DNA of 64,000 bases, from positions 1,402,651-1,466,650 of the forward strand of contig MKVM01000001.1 in NCBI GenBank assembly GCA_001898835.1. The letters are read 5' to 3'. This document shows, piece after piece, positions 63,115 through 64,000 of the stretch (position 1 is the first letter of the stretch; every line of letters begins with the position of its first letter). The translations under genes were made by a program, and so were the position numbers. The notes under the pieces are model-generated. The model was not told the DNA's origin and did not search any database. It saw only the letters and a program-made list of their open reading frames with translations. The DNA is from Micrococcales bacterium 72-143. GTDB taxonomy: Bacteria; Actinomycetota; Actinomycetes; Actinomycetales; Microbacteriaceae.

Positions 63115-64000
63115 TTGTCGTACGCGCCTGCCCGCGCGCGCTCCCGCGCGCCCTGGATCGCCCTCCTTCTCGTCCCGCTGCTCGCCCTCGCGAGCGTGCT
63201 CGTCCCCACCGCACCCGCATCCGCCGCCCCCGGCGATGTCGCGGGCGCCACCCTCGACTGGGGCATCCGCACGAGCTTCGTCAACTACGTAAAGGGCCCG
63301 ATCGCCCACGGAGTGGTCACCCCCGACGGTGTCGGAGGCACGGGCCCGTTCAGCTGGGCCGGAGGGACCGGCACATCCCAGTCGGTCGAATACCCCGGTT
63401 CGGTCCGTTTCGAGGGACACAAGGGCACCGGGGTGCCTGCCGATGAGTATGCACTCGACCTGACGTTCAGCCACCTTCGCGTGCGTCTCACCTCGACCTC
63501 CACCGCGGAGCTCGTGCTGGATGTTCGCACCCGCCCGCTGGGCGCAAGCGAGTATACGAACCACTCCGACGTCGTCTTCGCGACGCTCGCCCTCGCCTCC
63601 GGCAACGTCACGTCCACCGCGACGGCGGTCGCCTACACCGGCGTGCCCGCCGTGTTGACCGCCGACGGCGCGGCGGCGTTCGCCGGCTTCTACAGCGCGG
63701 GCGAGAACCTCGACCCGGTCTCCTTCAGCTGGCCCGTCGAGCAGGCGCCCATCGTGCCGACGCTCGCGGTCTCCCAGACCGAGGGCCTCGAGCCCGGCGG
63801 CGCGTCGATCACCATCACGGGCACCGACTACAACACCGACTACGCCAACCGCCACGGGGCCGGCAAGGCGGGCGTCTACGTGCAGATCGGCTGGCTCGAC
63901 AGCGCCTGGCGCCCCTCCGCCGGAGCACCCTCCTCCGCCCGCAACAACGCCTACCAGCGCTGGGTGAAGGAGGACCCCACCGCCGGCCTCTACCTCCAGT
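63115..64000 (+). CDS. HtaA-domain haem-binding surface protein (truncated by window end)
   Basis: The first 295 codons of a secreted protein; the frame stays open to the end. TTG start with GGAG 8 nt upstream. A Sec signal peptide (about 1-38, PWIALLLVPLLALASVLVPTAPASA) precedes an HtaA domain (about 43-205): LDWGIRTSFVNYVKGPIAHG and FSHLRVRLTSTSTAELVLDVRTRP, ending near FYSAGENLDPVSFSW. Then comes a second region (SQTEGLEPGGASITITGTDY; YVQIGWLDSAWRPS) common in HtaA proteins. It captures haem for an ABC importer probably encoded downstream. Iron-regulated (see the box upstream). Confidence 0.88.
   Translation, partial: MSYAPARARSRAPWIALLLVPLLALASVLVPTAPASAAPGDVAGATLDWGIRTSFVNYVKGPIAHGVVTPDGVGGTGPFSWAGGTGTSQSVEYPGSVRFEGHKGTGVPADEYALDLTFSHLRVRLTSTSTAELVLDVRTRPLGASEYTNHSDVVFATLALASGNVTSTATAVAYTGVPAVLTADGAAAFAGFYSAGENLDPVSFSWPVEQAPIVPTLAVSQTEGLEPGGASITITGTDYNTDYANRHGAGKAGVYVQIGWLDSAWRPSAGAPSSARNNAYQRWVKEDPTAGLYLQ

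Overview
The window is very GC-rich DNA from an actinobacterium, most likely a member of the Microbacteriaceae (Micrococcales). This rests on the protein families seen (DUF2530, DUF3027, DUF3263, DUF3048, DUF4032, XPB-type helicase, IdeR, WXG100, an LAATG-type sorting signal), GTG/TTG starts, many apparently leaderless genes, and the GCGGATGC/GCATCCGC motif scattered through the sequence. It looks chromosomal. I see no rRNA operon, CRISPR array, insertion sequence or prophage; three tRNA genes (Ala-CGC, Arg-CCU, Thr-UGU) are present.

Layout. 1-12.3 kb: mostly housekeeping (F420-type nitroreductase, galU, 5-formyl-THF cyclo-ligase, mscL, a large degenerate helicase/nuclease-like protein, two GNAT enzymes, an ArsB-like permease, a TetR/SDR pair). 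12.3-17.6 kb: redox and regulatory genes (aldo/keto reductase, a membrane protein, a beta-hydroxyacid-dehydrogenase-like enzyme, TetR, poxB). 17.6-26.8 kb: a fructan / difructose-dianhydride locus. 26.9-32.6 kb: a secreted GH114 protein, two wall hydrolases (CHAP, NlpC/P60), an HNH nuclease behind a candidate attenuator, and ideR. 32.7-38.8 kb: serC, small conserved proteins, XPB and its partner. 38.8-48.8 kb: a TetR facing a predicted sortase-anchored surface protein, an ABC-2 exporter, a FolP2-like/RibD-like pair, a ferredoxin-reductase-type flavoprotein, a two-component system and a WXG100 protein. 48.9-64 kb: groL with two CIRCE sites, DUF3048 lipoprotein, cspA, LytR_C and DUF3263 proteins, msrB, nitroreductase, a DMT permease, a DsbA-like protein, a sugar-ABC ATPase, DUF4032, rlmB, cysS, and the start of an HtaA haem-binding protein behind an IdeR-type box.

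The most coherent system is the 17.6-26.8 kb locus. A leftward operon encodes a sugar-binding lipoprotein, two permeases, a LacI regulator, a GH32-like fructosidase, a PfkB kinase and a GH91 enzyme. It faces a rightward pair: an orphan Tat-signal ORF and a second GH91 enzyme. The inferred pathway is inulin to difructose anhydride, import, hydrolysis to inulobiose, then fructose and fructose-6-phosphate. The two divergent promoters carry three palindromic LacI-type operators. No ATPase is encoded in the locus; the UgpC/MsiK-type ATPase at 57.5 kb is a natural candidate to power it. Two oddities stand out: the Tat signal is in a different ORF from its enzyme, and that enzyme has Gly where the other GH91 copy has the likely catalytic Asp.

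Regulation can be read in several places: paired CIRCE elements at groL, TetR palindromes at three genes, an IdeR box before the haem gene, and a leader peptide, terminator and ribosome-site hairpin before the HNH gene. About a dozen genes have a TAnnnT hexamer 6-7 nt before the start codon, as expected of leaderless mRNAs. All functional calls come from reading the sequence and remembered family features; no search was run.
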